Shown here piece by piece: positions 11,135-20,439 of a stretch of DNA of 64,000 bases (the first letter of the stretch is position 1; the number at the start of each line of letters is the position of its first letter). The DNA comes from Agelaius tricolor. Its lineage: Eukaryota > Chordata > Aves > Passeriformes > Icteridae. Both the position numbers and the translations under genes were made by a program. The notes beneath the pieces were generated by a model, which made no database searches, was not told the DNA's origin, and saw only the letters and a program-made list of their open reading frames with translations. The DNA is taken from NCBI GenBank assembly GCA_023055355.1, contig JALJCS010000037.1:5580001-5644000 (forward strand). The letters are read 5' to 3'.

Positions 11135-12389
11135 TCATGCAATTTTTTCCTCTTCTAGGAGAGCTAAGCTAACTACAAACGACCCCTTTTCCCAGGTAGT
11201 GTATCTTTTCTCAGCATCTTTGAAACCACAGGAATAAAAACCAAGAGGCCCCGTTGGACCCTCGGGACCCCACTGCCAAATGTGTACTGATAGCCCTGAG
11301 GAGGCAAATCCCCATTCCACCTGAAAGGGATCTGTGGGATGGATAGGGCCTAGTGCTTGGTGAGCTGTTGCCTCAAAAATCAGTAATTGCAATGCTTCTT
11401 CCTGAGAAGGAGTCCAATCCCATTTCATCCTTTTCCTCAGCAAGTCAAAAAGCAGCCTAGCAATTATTGAGAAATCTGGGATGTGTTTTCTCCAGAACAC
11501 TAATAGTCCAAGAGCTTGCTGGAGATCTTTCCTCAATTCAGGCCTTTGAAACTGATCTAAAGAGGTTAGGGTATCGGGTGGAATACATGTCATGCCTCCT
11601 TTCCACCAAATTTTCAAAATCTTCACTTCCTGAGAAGGTTTCTGAATTTTCTCTGCGGGTATCTGCAAACCAAGACATTTTAAGTGAGAGATTATTTTCT
11701 GCTGATGTTTCCCTACTACCTCTATTTCATCCTTCCCCCCCCCCCCCCCCCCACCCCCCCCCCCCCAGAGTGTCTTAAATGTATTGATTATCAGCTACAG
11801 GATCAGCAGGATCAGGTTTGGGTATTTTTTCTAATTCCTCAACTAAAGCATGGTGGGCCAAAGTGGAGGAGTGTTTGTAGCCTTGGGGAAGCCTAGTGCA
11901 AGTGTATTGCCGTCCTTTCCCATGTGAAGGCAAAATGGTCCCTATATCTTCTGGCTGTATAGGTATCATAAGGAAGATGTCTTTGACATCCATAGTTGCC
12001 ATTGCCATGATTGAGTGAGCCTTTTCTTGAATTGATGTTATTAATTCAGCTAAGTTTGGGACCAGTGCTGTAAGAGGGTCTGTGTTGGCTTTAAGCCTGC
12101 GAAAATCTACTGTTAATCTCCACTTTCCACTGGCTTTTCAGACTGGCCATACCAGTGAATTAAAAGGAGAATGTGTGTGAATTATTGCCCCTTGGTTTCT
12201 CAAGTCCTGTAGAACCAGTTTGATACCTTCTCTGGCACCAGAAGGTAGAGGGTATTGTTTTACATTAGTTGTTTGATTATAGGGTAGGGAGGGTGCGGTT
12301 TGAAGCAGCCTAATGTTAAGTGGCAGTGTGCCAAAAGACCACAGAAATCCCTCAGAGTCTTCCCACTGCCTCCCAGCAAGGACACCCAT
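11135..12389 (-). pseudogene. pol: Reverse transcriptase of ERV-L pol, active site destroyed
   Basis: RT fingers, palm and connection can be followed over several frames: 'VKQYPLPSGAREGI' near 12255, then a stop after 'SLVWPV' (12138), the palm start 'TMDVKDIF' near 11990, and 'TRLPQGYKHS' near 11900. The YxDD active site reads Tyr-Ile-stop-Asp at 11772-11783, with the stop at 11775-11777. A 32-nt C-rich run then interrupts the frame at 11735-11766. The connection region 11135-11668 is open ('ALGLLVFWRKHIPDF'). The order and motifs are of ERV-L type. Confidence 0.87.
11735..11766 (+). repeat. Poly-C run in RT
   Basis: Eighteen C, one A, then thirteen C. It lies a few codons after the RT YxDD position. 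Such runs are prone to sequencing and assembly length errors, so its exact length is unsure. Confidence 0.9.
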
Positions 12390-12395
12390 TCCTAA

Positions 12396-12640
12396 TCAAT
12401 TATTTGGAATGTTCCCAATTACCATTTTGATGACTAGTTGATGCTCATTTCCAGGGAGCGTCAGTTTGGCTAAGGCAACATTCATAGATTCTGTAGTTCC
12501 CAGAGCATTAAGAACACAGCATTGTCTCTTAGTTGGAACAATTCCACACCTCTGGGCATCCTTTTTTGTTAGTGCAGAGATTTGAGCCCCAATGTCAATC
12601 AAAAAGGTTACTAGTAGCCTGTGGAGGCCCGTGATAGCGC
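12396..12640 (-). pseudogene. pro: Retroviral protease fragment, D-T-G changed to D-I-G
   Basis: This would be the aspartic protease that cleaves Gag-Pol. The active-site neighbourhood reads 'VTFLIDIGAQISAL' across 12570-12615. The catalytic triad at 12588-12596 is Asp-Ile-Gly in place of the usual Asp-Thr/Ser-Gly. The open part continues 68 codons to 12396 and ends just before the RT N-terminal segment. The position between gag and RT supports the call. Confidence 0.75.
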
Positions 12641-12694
12641 TTAATATATGTCCTGGGCTTAATATATATCCTGATTTATTTTTAGTGAGTATTC

Positions 12695-14663
12695 TTAAAT
12701 AAACCCATGCTCCGCCCCTTTGCCCGCCTGTAAGCGGCAGAGAGATTTGTTTCCCGAAAACCCTGTTGGTTTTGGTTCACTGCCTGTGTTCTGTGGGAGA
12801 GGCTGGGGGAGGGTTAGTTTTTGTCCCTGAGAAGGGAGGGGTGCACTGGGTTGAGCCAATGGATTCGGTTTTCGCTGGTGCCAATTATTTATTCTTTTCT
12901 GCAATTTATCAAGGGGCAAACCATCCATCACCTCTTTGGGGACCCACTTTTGAATTCCCAACAACCACCAATGGTGGCAGTTAGAGATCTGTTTTCCTTT
13001 CTCTATATTTTCACTGTGAGGAGCCCCAATAAACCAAACACCTTTGTTATTTTCTGATTTCTATGCCGGGGTTTTTATAGGTCCATATTGTCTACAATAA
13101 TTAATCAGATCTACTGCAACTTCAGCTCATGTCCAAACTTTATGGCTACTGGCAGGTGAATCAGATTGAGAAGCTGAGGGCTGTGAGGGGGAAGAGTAGG
13201 GAGTGAAGCCAGGATCTCTAGGTCCACTTTGGTCAGGGGAATTCCTGAGGAATCTTATCTAGTCTTTCTACAGGATTCAAAGCCATTATGGTTTTCTGTA
13301 GAGTCATTGCTGTATGTTTAAGTGTTTCTGGAAGCCCACGAGTTCAATCGGTCATTAGTTCTGGCTTCACAGGTAATTGCATTGGGCATTCAAAACCAGG
13401 AACTAATTTCTTTTCATGAATCTTTTGCAGGCAGGCGGCTTTGTGGACACTTTCTAAGAGCTGGTCGGTGGTGTCAACGATTGCCAGGGGTTCACCCCTT
13501 TCCAAAGGATTCATTCTCCCGGCCCAGAAAGACGCACCCTGTGTCAGGGACCATGCATCACGCTTACCTCCTTATCTCCTGTTGTGAAGAAGGCTCCATG
13601 TCCCCAGTACCCACTGGCCTCCGGTTAATTTAATTTGATCTCCACCATCGAGGGACACTCGGAGGACATATTTGTCTCTGATTCTTGTGGGAGGTGCCCG
13701 AATTCTTTTTACAGCTTAGCTAATTCGGTAGCACTGAACGGTATTTGTTTAGTTGTGATAGGTGGGTCAAGATCCTCTTTCGGCAATGCAGAGAGACAGG
13801 GAGACCCACTCGGTAATCAGAATCCAATTTGATTGTGGGATACAAGCACTTACATACCATTGCAGGGAGACTAGTAATGTGTACTACAATGATTAGGTTA
13901 AAATCACATACACAAACTTATGCATATAACAACATCTCTTGCTTGCAGAGTTTAATGGGATTTTCTTTTTCCAGTAAACCCGTTTGATTTAATCTTCTTG
14001 CAATCCAGGTCGAATTTTCAAAGTTCCGTTTGTTTATGCCAAGGCATCCTGTTTTCAAATCTCTTATGTTAACCAGGTCCAAAGTGCATCATCTGTCTTA
14101 TGTCCCCCAACATTCCAACAATCCTCATCATTAATATAGTTCTATTCTGTTTGAACCAAGGGTCTCAAGCGAGGACAGCAGTATTCTCTCCAATTTTTTA
14201 CTGCCTCAAGTTCCTGACGGGGATAGATTTGTTTCATGTCAGGAGTTTCCTTTTCCTCTGGCTCTGTAGAGGAATCAGTAGGATGTGAATTCTTAGCAAG
14301 TTCCTCTCTAAGGGCAGCCCGCAACCTATAGATCTCATTTCTATCTTCCTTTAATTCTTTCTGCAAAATTTCAACTAGGTTTTGAAGGGAATCTATTCTT
14401 GCTATTTCCTCGTTTCTTTGCTTAAAAAGGGTTTCTATGGCTGCTGTGAGACAAGCTGCCAAAACTGAGCAGAGGATGGTTTTATTTTTGCCCAGTTTAA
14501 CTTCTGTTTCATGTTGTAAAGAACAAATTCTATCTATGACATTTTCTAAATTAAACCAGCTGTTCTCTGCCCAAACCTCCCCCCTTGGAGAAGGCTTGGC
14601 ATTCTATTTAGCAAGCAGAGCAGAAAATTCAGCTGTAACTTTTGTGCTAGAGTTTTCAGTCAT
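12695..14663 (-). pseudogene. gag: gag of the ERV-L-like provirus, degraded
   Basis: Gag would form the viral core. The start is placed at the ATG at 14661-14663, which is followed by 'MTENSSTKVTAEFSALLAK' and then a stop. A coiled coil sits in the open piece 14142-14462 ('LQNLVEILQKELKEDRN'). The middle (about 13000-14140) has many stops and frameshifts and I cannot follow it. The 3' end is recognisable at 12695-12964 as 'WVPKEVMDGLPLDKLQ' followed by a Pro/Gln-rich tail. I see no intact CCHC zinc knuckle. Confidence 0.75.
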
Positions 14664-15079
14664 TTTATGAAGGGACCAAAACCATGACAGGGAGGTGCAA
14701 ACTTAAGTTAGACAATCTCACAGCCTTTGCTGTGCTCCCCTTTGCTTCCCTGGCTGGGTGAAGAGACCAAATCTCCCTGGGAGGCCCTGCTTAGTTCCTT
14801 CAAGTTGTCCCTTCCTTCCCAGACAGTCCACACATAAACAAAAACAGTTTCCCCTTTTGCGCTAAGAGATTTTTGGGGAAATTCTAAAGACAGAACCCTC
14901 AATAGAGTATGGGGGCGTATTTCACCTGGGCGTGCGCAGTTTGTGGGAAATTCAAAGAGCTTTCCTTGCTTTCCAGCTTCGTTCAACCCTTTCGCGATGA
15001 GGGGCTAGGTGTGGCTGAAGCAAATCGTCCTTCCCCTGTTCCAGACTACAAACAGCCTTGCAGACCCTTCTGTCGATCA
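14664..15079 (-). other. Proviral 5' leader
   Basis: About 416 nt between the primer-binding site and the gag ATG. No splice donor could be assigned with confidence. Confidence 0.55.
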
Positions 15080-15099
15080 GAATCCTGTCCATGATGCCA
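15080..15099 (-). promoter_or_regulatory. Primer-binding site of the ERV-L-like provirus
   Basis: The minus strand starts TGGCATCATGGACAGGATTC, six bases inside the end of the 5' LTR. Its complement has the layout of a tRNA 3' end: a GAATCC T-loop/stem segment, seven acceptor bases, discriminator G, then CCA. I could not match the acceptor bases to a particular tRNA; discriminator G is common in Ser, Asn and Asp tRNAs. The spacing from the LTR (15100-15105) is slightly long. Confidence 0.65.
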
Positions 15100-15210
15100 A
15101 TTTAATGTCACGATCCGCTCATACCAATGGGGGTGGTGATGGTTGGTTAACTGATCTGGGAGTGCAACAGACAACACGGAAAGGGGATTGCAGTATCAAA
15201 ACAAATGCAC

Positions 15211-15217
15211 CTTTATA
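15211..15217 (-). promoter_or_regulatory. TATA box of the ERV-L LTR (5' copy)
   Basis: TATAAAG on the minus strand, at the same LTR position as 5032-5038. It would have driven proviral transcription leftward. Confidence 0.5.
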
Positions 15218-15295
15218 GAATGACCACAGCAAATGCATGAAAGGAATTAGGGAGAGGAAAAGAATAGAAAAGAGGGGGAGAAAGAGAGAGGGAGT

Positions 15296-16565
15296 TGTCC
15301 TAAGCTGACTGTACGATGCTTTTATCCCCAATCATCTTGTTCTGTTTATGCTGCATCATAAGTTTTGCACCTTTAAGACTTGTTGCAGAGAGTGAAGGGG
15401 GGAGAGAAGAAGCAGCAGTTTGTTTTCAGACACTGCACTCACTCCTCCACATTCCTGCTCCTGGACTGTGTTGTCTGGGGATGAACAGACAGTGGGACAG
15501 AGCTCTCCTTTGCTTTTAGTTAGTTTTAGCTTGCTGAGGCAAGGAAGTTCCCTGGACTGTGGTTTCTTTTCTTTTTTCCCTTTTCTTTGGACCTCTTGAA
15601 ACCTGCTCTGGACTGAACACCCAGAAGAGCACCGGCAGCTAGCACCTGTGGCCCACCAGGCCGGGCCCGGCCCGCAACATTTCCAGCACCGGAGGGACTG
15701 ATAAGAGCCTGTGTGAGCTGAACTGCAACCCAGGGAGGGGACTTTCTCAGTTTGTCATCTCTTTTGGAGCAACAAGGGGTTTTATTGTTCAATATTGTTT
15801 AGGTTTTATTGTTTAATAAGCAGGTTTTTTCCACCTCTTTCCAAGGAGCTATTTTCTCCTGGACCGGTTGGGGGGAGTGTTGCAGTGTGACGCCATTTCC
15901 TGTTTCAGGAAACAGGAAAATCCCTCAGGTGTTGGGATAGGTGAAACCTGTCCTTTCCCCTCCCCCTTTGCCCTCCTGCTAAGTGCTGTCCATCAATCTT
16001 AACATTCCAGCAGGGTCATGGTGTGGTTGGCAGAAGTTCAAAAGATGCCCCTCAGGTCCGGGCTCATTGGCCTGTCCAAGTGTCTTTATCCTTTGAGCCT
16101 TCCCCTCCTCCCACCTGGTTGGTGGCTCACCTGTGCCTTCCCCTGCCCCTGTCCCCGGGCTGAAAAGGAGACGGGACCATGCGGTCTGGATTCTGTTGGG
16201 AGCTGTTACAAGATTCAGAGGTCTGTCATCCTGGAATAAACTCTGGATTAAAACTCTACAGCAGAATCCTCTCCTTTTTCTCTTCACCGTCCCCTGAACC
16301 TTTTCCACCAGAGGTCAACTGAGTTTCTACTATGCCTGGATTTGTTGCGAGTGCCTAGCTGCAGGATGCAGCCGGCCAAATGTATCTCTGAGGTGAAACA
16401 TCACAGCTGCCGCCTTTGGCCCAGCAGCAAGGGTCAGACGAGCCCAGGCACGTCCCACCCGGTAATATTGGGATTAATATTTCATAGGGGAGGGGCCAAA
16501 TGAATCTGCTTTCCTAGAGGAGCCCCTTTGGGGGTTCTCCTCAAAATTTGCCCTGAACCAAGACA
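15296..16565 (+). mobile_element. Solo LTR, LTR-A copy 2, inside the ERV-L 5' LTR, itself interrupted
   Basis: It starts 'tgtcctaagctgac' and ends 'ccctgaaccaagaca'. It is flanked by a perfect 5-bp duplication 'ggagt' (15291-15295 and 16566-16570). The empty site is visible in the left LTR at 5111-5120. A second LTR (15878-16486) sits inside; without it the copy is about 655 bp, normal for this family. Confidence 0.93.
15878..16486 (+). mobile_element. Solo LTR, family LTR-B, nested in LTR-A copy 2
   Basis: This 609-bp insert begins 'tgttgcagtgtgacgcc' and ends 'attaatatttcata'. It is flanked by a 6-bp duplication 'ggggag' (15872-15877 and 16487-16492). It holds an AATAAA near 16234. It ends in TA instead of CA, so either the last bases have mutated or the boundary is off by two. 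A 6-bp duplication is typical of alpha- and beta-type ERVs. Confidence 0.75.
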
Positions 16566-17367
16566 GGAGTTTAGCTACCAAACATGGAGAGACTAAGTCC
16601 TCTTAGTCCAGCTGATAGAGTTTGCCTAGTCACGTTGGGAAGATAATGGCCCTGCCTGGTTAACTCAAGGTTCTATTATAGTCCATTGCTGAGGGGGGAA
16701 AACAGAATCTTGAAATGGCTGAGGGGGAACAGATCCAATCAAGAAGAAGAAGTCTATTGAAATTGCTGAGGGGGAAAAAGGTATTGAAGACGGGTACAGA
16801 CAGTCCATGTTCTCAGCAGGATAAGTCAGTAGCAGCAGTGAGTGGGACCCACTGTTTCAGGACTGCTTTCTGGGGGAAACCAGTCTAGGTCCTGTAGGCA
16901 CATCTCTAGGCAACACTCTGCAGGCATCCTGCTTCAGTCAGGCCAGCACCCCTGCATCAGAATTACGGGTGTCTCAGTCTCAGTCCTTGGTAGGGGGGCT
17001 TCAACCTCGGTGCCTCACGGTGGTAGTGGAGCAGAGGAAGGATTTTCCATTGGGGGGGCTACCAAGTTGCCCCAGCAAGTTCATCTGGCCAAGAGGTGGG
17101 AAAATTCCTGGTCTATTTTCGTGAAGCAGGTGCAAGCATATCGGCCGGGTCGCCCCTTGGCAGGCCCTGCTAGAAGCAGTCACTGAAGACACAGCTGTGA
17201 ACAATCACTTGGCAGGCCAGAACTCTGCTCAGGGGCCTCAGGATTTTTGGTGTTCATCCATTACTGGCAGGCCAGAATTCCCATCGGTGTCTTTAGGGTC
17301 CCAGTGTCTGTCCTGGGAATGGTCGTGAGGCAAATGAGGGGAACTTTAGACTGTCTTTCACACGTAT

Positions 17368-17859
17368 CAGAAAATCTATTTACTGAAATGGCCAAAAAGA
17401 ATGCATAACATTTACAATTGAGGGGGAAAAAGAAAACCAAACTCAAACTGTTGGAGCAATATCATTCTAGAGAATGCCATGTCTCTATGAAAAATACAAA
17501 AAAATTTCTATTTTCAAACACACCCACAAATCACCATTTTGCGTCTTTTTTGTTGTTGTTGTTGTTTGTTTTAAAGCTCTGGCACTTATCTGATTCCTTT
17601 TTGAGTTAGTTCAGCTCATTAATCTAGTAAGAAAGCTGCTAAAATTAAACGGAAAAACCTATGGGGAACAGGATGCCACTTCAGCCATGTTGTAGGGAAG
17701 CATTAGGTCAGCCTTCTGTCTTGTAGAAATACATCTGTCATATAGGAAAATCAATGCGTAGCACTATCTTATTTTGAACTTTCTCATTGCTACTGGGTTC
17801 CTGAATGATCAAGAGGGTTTAAACCAAACAACAGCCAGCCCTCTAAGATACTCCCCAAA
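17368..17859. other. Non-coding gap between the provirus and LTR-A copy 3
   Basis: Single-copy-looking sequence with a short (TTG)n patch at 17551-17568. Nothing else recognised. Confidence 0.5.
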
Positions 17860-17864
17860 CTATT

Positions 17865-18486
17865 TTTCCCAGGGTGACGTTATGATGCTTGTATCCCCAT
17901 TCATGTGTTCTGTGAATGTTGGATATTATGTTCTGTACCTTTAAGACTGGCTCTGAAGAGGGCAAGTTTTGTTTTGGTTTTCTTATCAGCCTGGCGGGAC
18001 ACAGAGACTGCAGCTTTTGCTTTTGCTGCTTTTGCTTTTTGCTTTGCTCTCTTGCTCTTGCTTGCTTCGCTTCTGCTTGCTTTTGCTCATTAGCTAGTTT
18101 AGCTAAACTGTCCAATTTCTTCCTGGACGGTTTCTCCTTTCCTTTTTCTGACCATTTCGAACCTGCTCCAGACTGGGACCTGGGAAACACCGAGAGTTTG
18201 CACCTTGTGGCCTGCAGCAGCAGCCCCAGCGCCGGAGGGACTGAGAAGAGAGTGACCACCCCCCCAAGAGGGACTTTCTGAATTTGTCATCTTTTTCAGA
18301 GCGGTGTCATCCGGTATTGTTCATTTTGTGTGCTGGGGATGCTGTGCTTGTTAAATAAACAGGTTCTTTCCACTCCTCGCCGAGGAATCCTTCCTGAACC
18401 GGTTGGGGGGAGGGGCTGTGTGGGTTTGCTTACTGGAGGAGCCCTAATTTGGAAATTCTCCTCCAAATTTGCCCTAAACTACAACA
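17865..18486 (+). mobile_element. Solo LTR, LTR-A copy 3
   Basis: It starts 'tttcccagggtgacg', a mutated form of the family start 'tgtcctagggtgacg', and ends 'gccctaaactacaaca'. It is flanked by a perfect 5-bp duplication 'ctatt' (17860-17864 and 18487-18491). It carries an AATAAA near 18353 and a GCTTTT-rich stretch at 18013-18090. It is 622 bp long. Confidence 0.92.
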
Positions 18487-18761
18487 CTATTGCAATGGAA
18501 TAACTTGACCAGGTGAAGAGCTCACTATGCAAAAGCTGAATATGATGTCAAGAATGCTTTGTTGTGGATTACCATTGTTTGGGATCATTTATCCCTTACC
18601 CTCCCATGTAGGTATAGGAAAAAATTAAGAAACCACAAGGCTTTTACAGCTGTTCTTGTATTTTGGGATCATAAGGACTTGGGTTGGTAAACAAAACTGT
18701 GGTGAGTTTTACTATTGACTTTATCGCTGTTTCACTTTGAATTAACTGCTTTGCATTTCAG

Positions 18762-18892
18762 CTTACCCATCAGTATAATGAGAAGAAGAATATCTTCCTT
18801 CCTGCCCAAAAGATGTTGAATTATGCCTGTGATGTCACGGACTTAAAGACGAAAACCATTGTGATTGAAAGGAAGTATTGGCATGCCACAAG
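18762..18892 (+). CDS. Candidate internal coding exon of an unidentified gene
   Basis: This is a 131-bp segment with good splice signals. Upstream lies a branch-like 'attaact', a pyrimidine-rich run and AG (18760-18761); downstream the donor is AG/gtaact (18893 on). In the phase that starts with the first base it is open for 43 codons plus two bases, starting LTHQYNEKKNIF and containing 'NYACDVTDLKTKTIV'. The other two phases contain stops. I do not recognise the protein and found no partner exon nearby, although the open frame with acceptor and donor argues against chance. It could be a surviving exon of a host gene whose introns are full of LTRs, a duplicated exon, or a pseudogene relic. 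Confidence 0.5.
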
Positions 18893-19005
18893 GTAACTGG
18901 AGTGAGCTGTCTTTCCTCCTCAGCTTCACTGTGATAGTAGAATTTTAATTAGCAGTTCCAAAACTTTGTCTTAGCATAGTCTGGTGACATATCTCAGTAG
19001 AGCAG

Positions 19006-20354
19006 TGTCCTAGGGTGACTTTATGATGCTTGTACCCCCAGCCATCTGTTCTGTTAATGCTGAATATTCTATTCTCTGCCTTCAAGACTGGTTCTGAGAG
19101 CAAAGGTTGGGAGAAGAAGAAGCACGGAGTTTGTTATCACAGGCTGCACTCACCTTCTAAAAGCAACACTGCTCCACATTCTGTGCTGCACTGTGTTGTC
19201 TGGGCACTGATGGAGCAGAACAGAGTGTTGTTTGCTTTTCAGTTGGTTTAGCTGGCTGAGGCAGAGTTTTCCCTGGACTGTCTTTTTTTCTTTCCCTTTT
19301 CTTGGAACTGCTCAAACCTGCTCCAGACTGGGACCTGGAGAGCACTGAGAGCTTGCACTTTGTGGCCTATGGGGGCCTACTCTGGGCAGCAGCCTTTCCT
19401 AGTGCCGGAGGGATTGATAACAGAGCAAGCATCCACAGGAGAGACTTTCTGAATTTGTTGTCTCTTCAGAGCGGCGATTGAGTTTTGTCATCTGGTATTG
19501 TTCATTTTTTGTGCTGGGGGGTGCTTTCCCTGTTAAATAAACAGAATTTTTCCACTTCTCTCAGAGGAAATGTTTCCCAGACCAGTTGAGGGGAGGGGCC
19601 GTGTAGGTGGGCTTTCTGGGGGGGGCCCCCTGAGACATGAACTTTAAAGAAATTTAGGGTTTTTAGAGGAGCTGAGGTTTTAGTCAGAGATAAGCCTTAT
19701 TAGAGTTTATCAAAATAAATAGGTAGGCCTTGATGAAGTTAAGAGTTAGTAGTTAACGAATAATTGATTGCTTGTCAACATCATGTTTGCTTAGCTGGGT
19801 TTATCATGAAGAATATAGAAACTCATAAATAGCTTTTAGGAACATAAGACAATTGTAGGCCACCTCTGTTCTGAAACCAATTGAAGATGGGGAATGGGAG
19901 TTCTACCAATGGGTTCATTTGTCCTATTTGCATTGAAAATGTAGAAAGTTCAGAAGCAGGAAGACTTCATTTATTTCCTCATTTTGGAACCCCTCCCCAT
20001 GAAAGGGACCACCGATTCATTTTGAGGAACAAACTACGCGTGCTTAATAGCTTTTGAACTAATTACCATACAAAGTGAGGAATGATGGGATGTACCTAAA
20101 TTATGAACATGTATTTGTCTTTTGGGTATTCAATACTTGTATAGATAAAAAGACTCTGTTATCACCTCTAAATCACAGTGTGTATTTGGGAGCTATCCCG
20201 CACGCTGCCCAGCGTTGCAATAAACATACACTTTCTAATTTTGAACTGTTAGGGAGCCTTTGTCCGTCACAGTTGGATATCAGTACTAGATCAATATTTT
20301 TAATAAATCACCCCTTCTTGAGGATTGCTGCCAAATTTGCCCTAAACCAAGACA
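19006..20354 (+). mobile_element. Solo LTR, LTR-A copy 4, interrupted
   Basis: It starts 'tgtcctagggtgac' and ends 'ccctaaaccaagaca'. The two ends are 1.35 kb apart but are flanked by a perfect 5-bp duplication 'agcag' (19001-19005 and 20355-20359). This proves that both halves are one LTR split by the 680-bp insert 19631-20310. AATAAA lies near 19536. Confidence 0.92.
19631..20310 (+). mobile_element. Solo LTR, family LTR-D, nested in LTR-A copy 4
   Basis: This 680-bp insert begins 'tgagacatgaac' and ends 'ttttaataaatca'. It is flanked by a 4-bp duplication 'cccc' (19627-19630 and 20311-20314). A polyadenylation signal is present ('gcaataaacatacac' near 20217). The 4-bp duplication sets it apart from the LTR-A family. 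Confidence 0.8.
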
Positions 20355-20375
20355 AGCAGGATGTGCGACTTCGAG

Positions 20376-20435
20376 AAAGATGGAATCACTTTGGTTGGAA
20401 AAGACCTTTAAGAACATTGAGTCTAAATGTAATTA
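20376..20435 (-). mobile_element. Short CR1 3' fragment, antisense
   Basis: The plus strand reads 'gatggaatcactttggttgg' and then 'aaaagacctttaagaac', the antisense of a CR1 3' tail. Only about 60 bp remain. Confidence 0.6.
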
Positions 20436-20439
20436 GCAA

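Larger units (their letters stand above)
4919..17362 (-). mobile_element. ERV-L-like (class III) endogenous retrovirus with env, decayed
   Basis: This is a near full-length minus-strand provirus of 12.4 kb including later insertions. In coding order it has a 5' LTR (right end), primer-binding site, gag with a coiled coil, protease, reverse transcriptase, RNase H, integrase, env and a 3' LTR (left end). The flanks are 'ggtat' (4914-4918) and 'cgtat' (17363-17367), a 5-bp duplication with one mismatch, which fits class III elements. The RT-RNase H-IN text is of ERV-L type, for example 'LPQGYKHS' in RT. Every gene has stops or frameshifts, so the element is not functional. ERV-L elements usually lack env, so the env here is unusual. 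Confidence 0.88.
15106..17362 (-). repeat. 5' LTR of the ERV-L-like provirus, split by LTR-A copy 2
   Basis: On the plus strand it runs from 'tgtcacgatcc' to 'gtctttcaca'. Bases 15106-15295 and 16571-17362 are LTR; 15296-16565 is a later insertion with its duplicated site. Without it the LTR is 982 bp, close to the 986-bp left LTR. The right flank 'cgtat' (17363-17367) is the right target-site copy. Confidence 0.9.
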
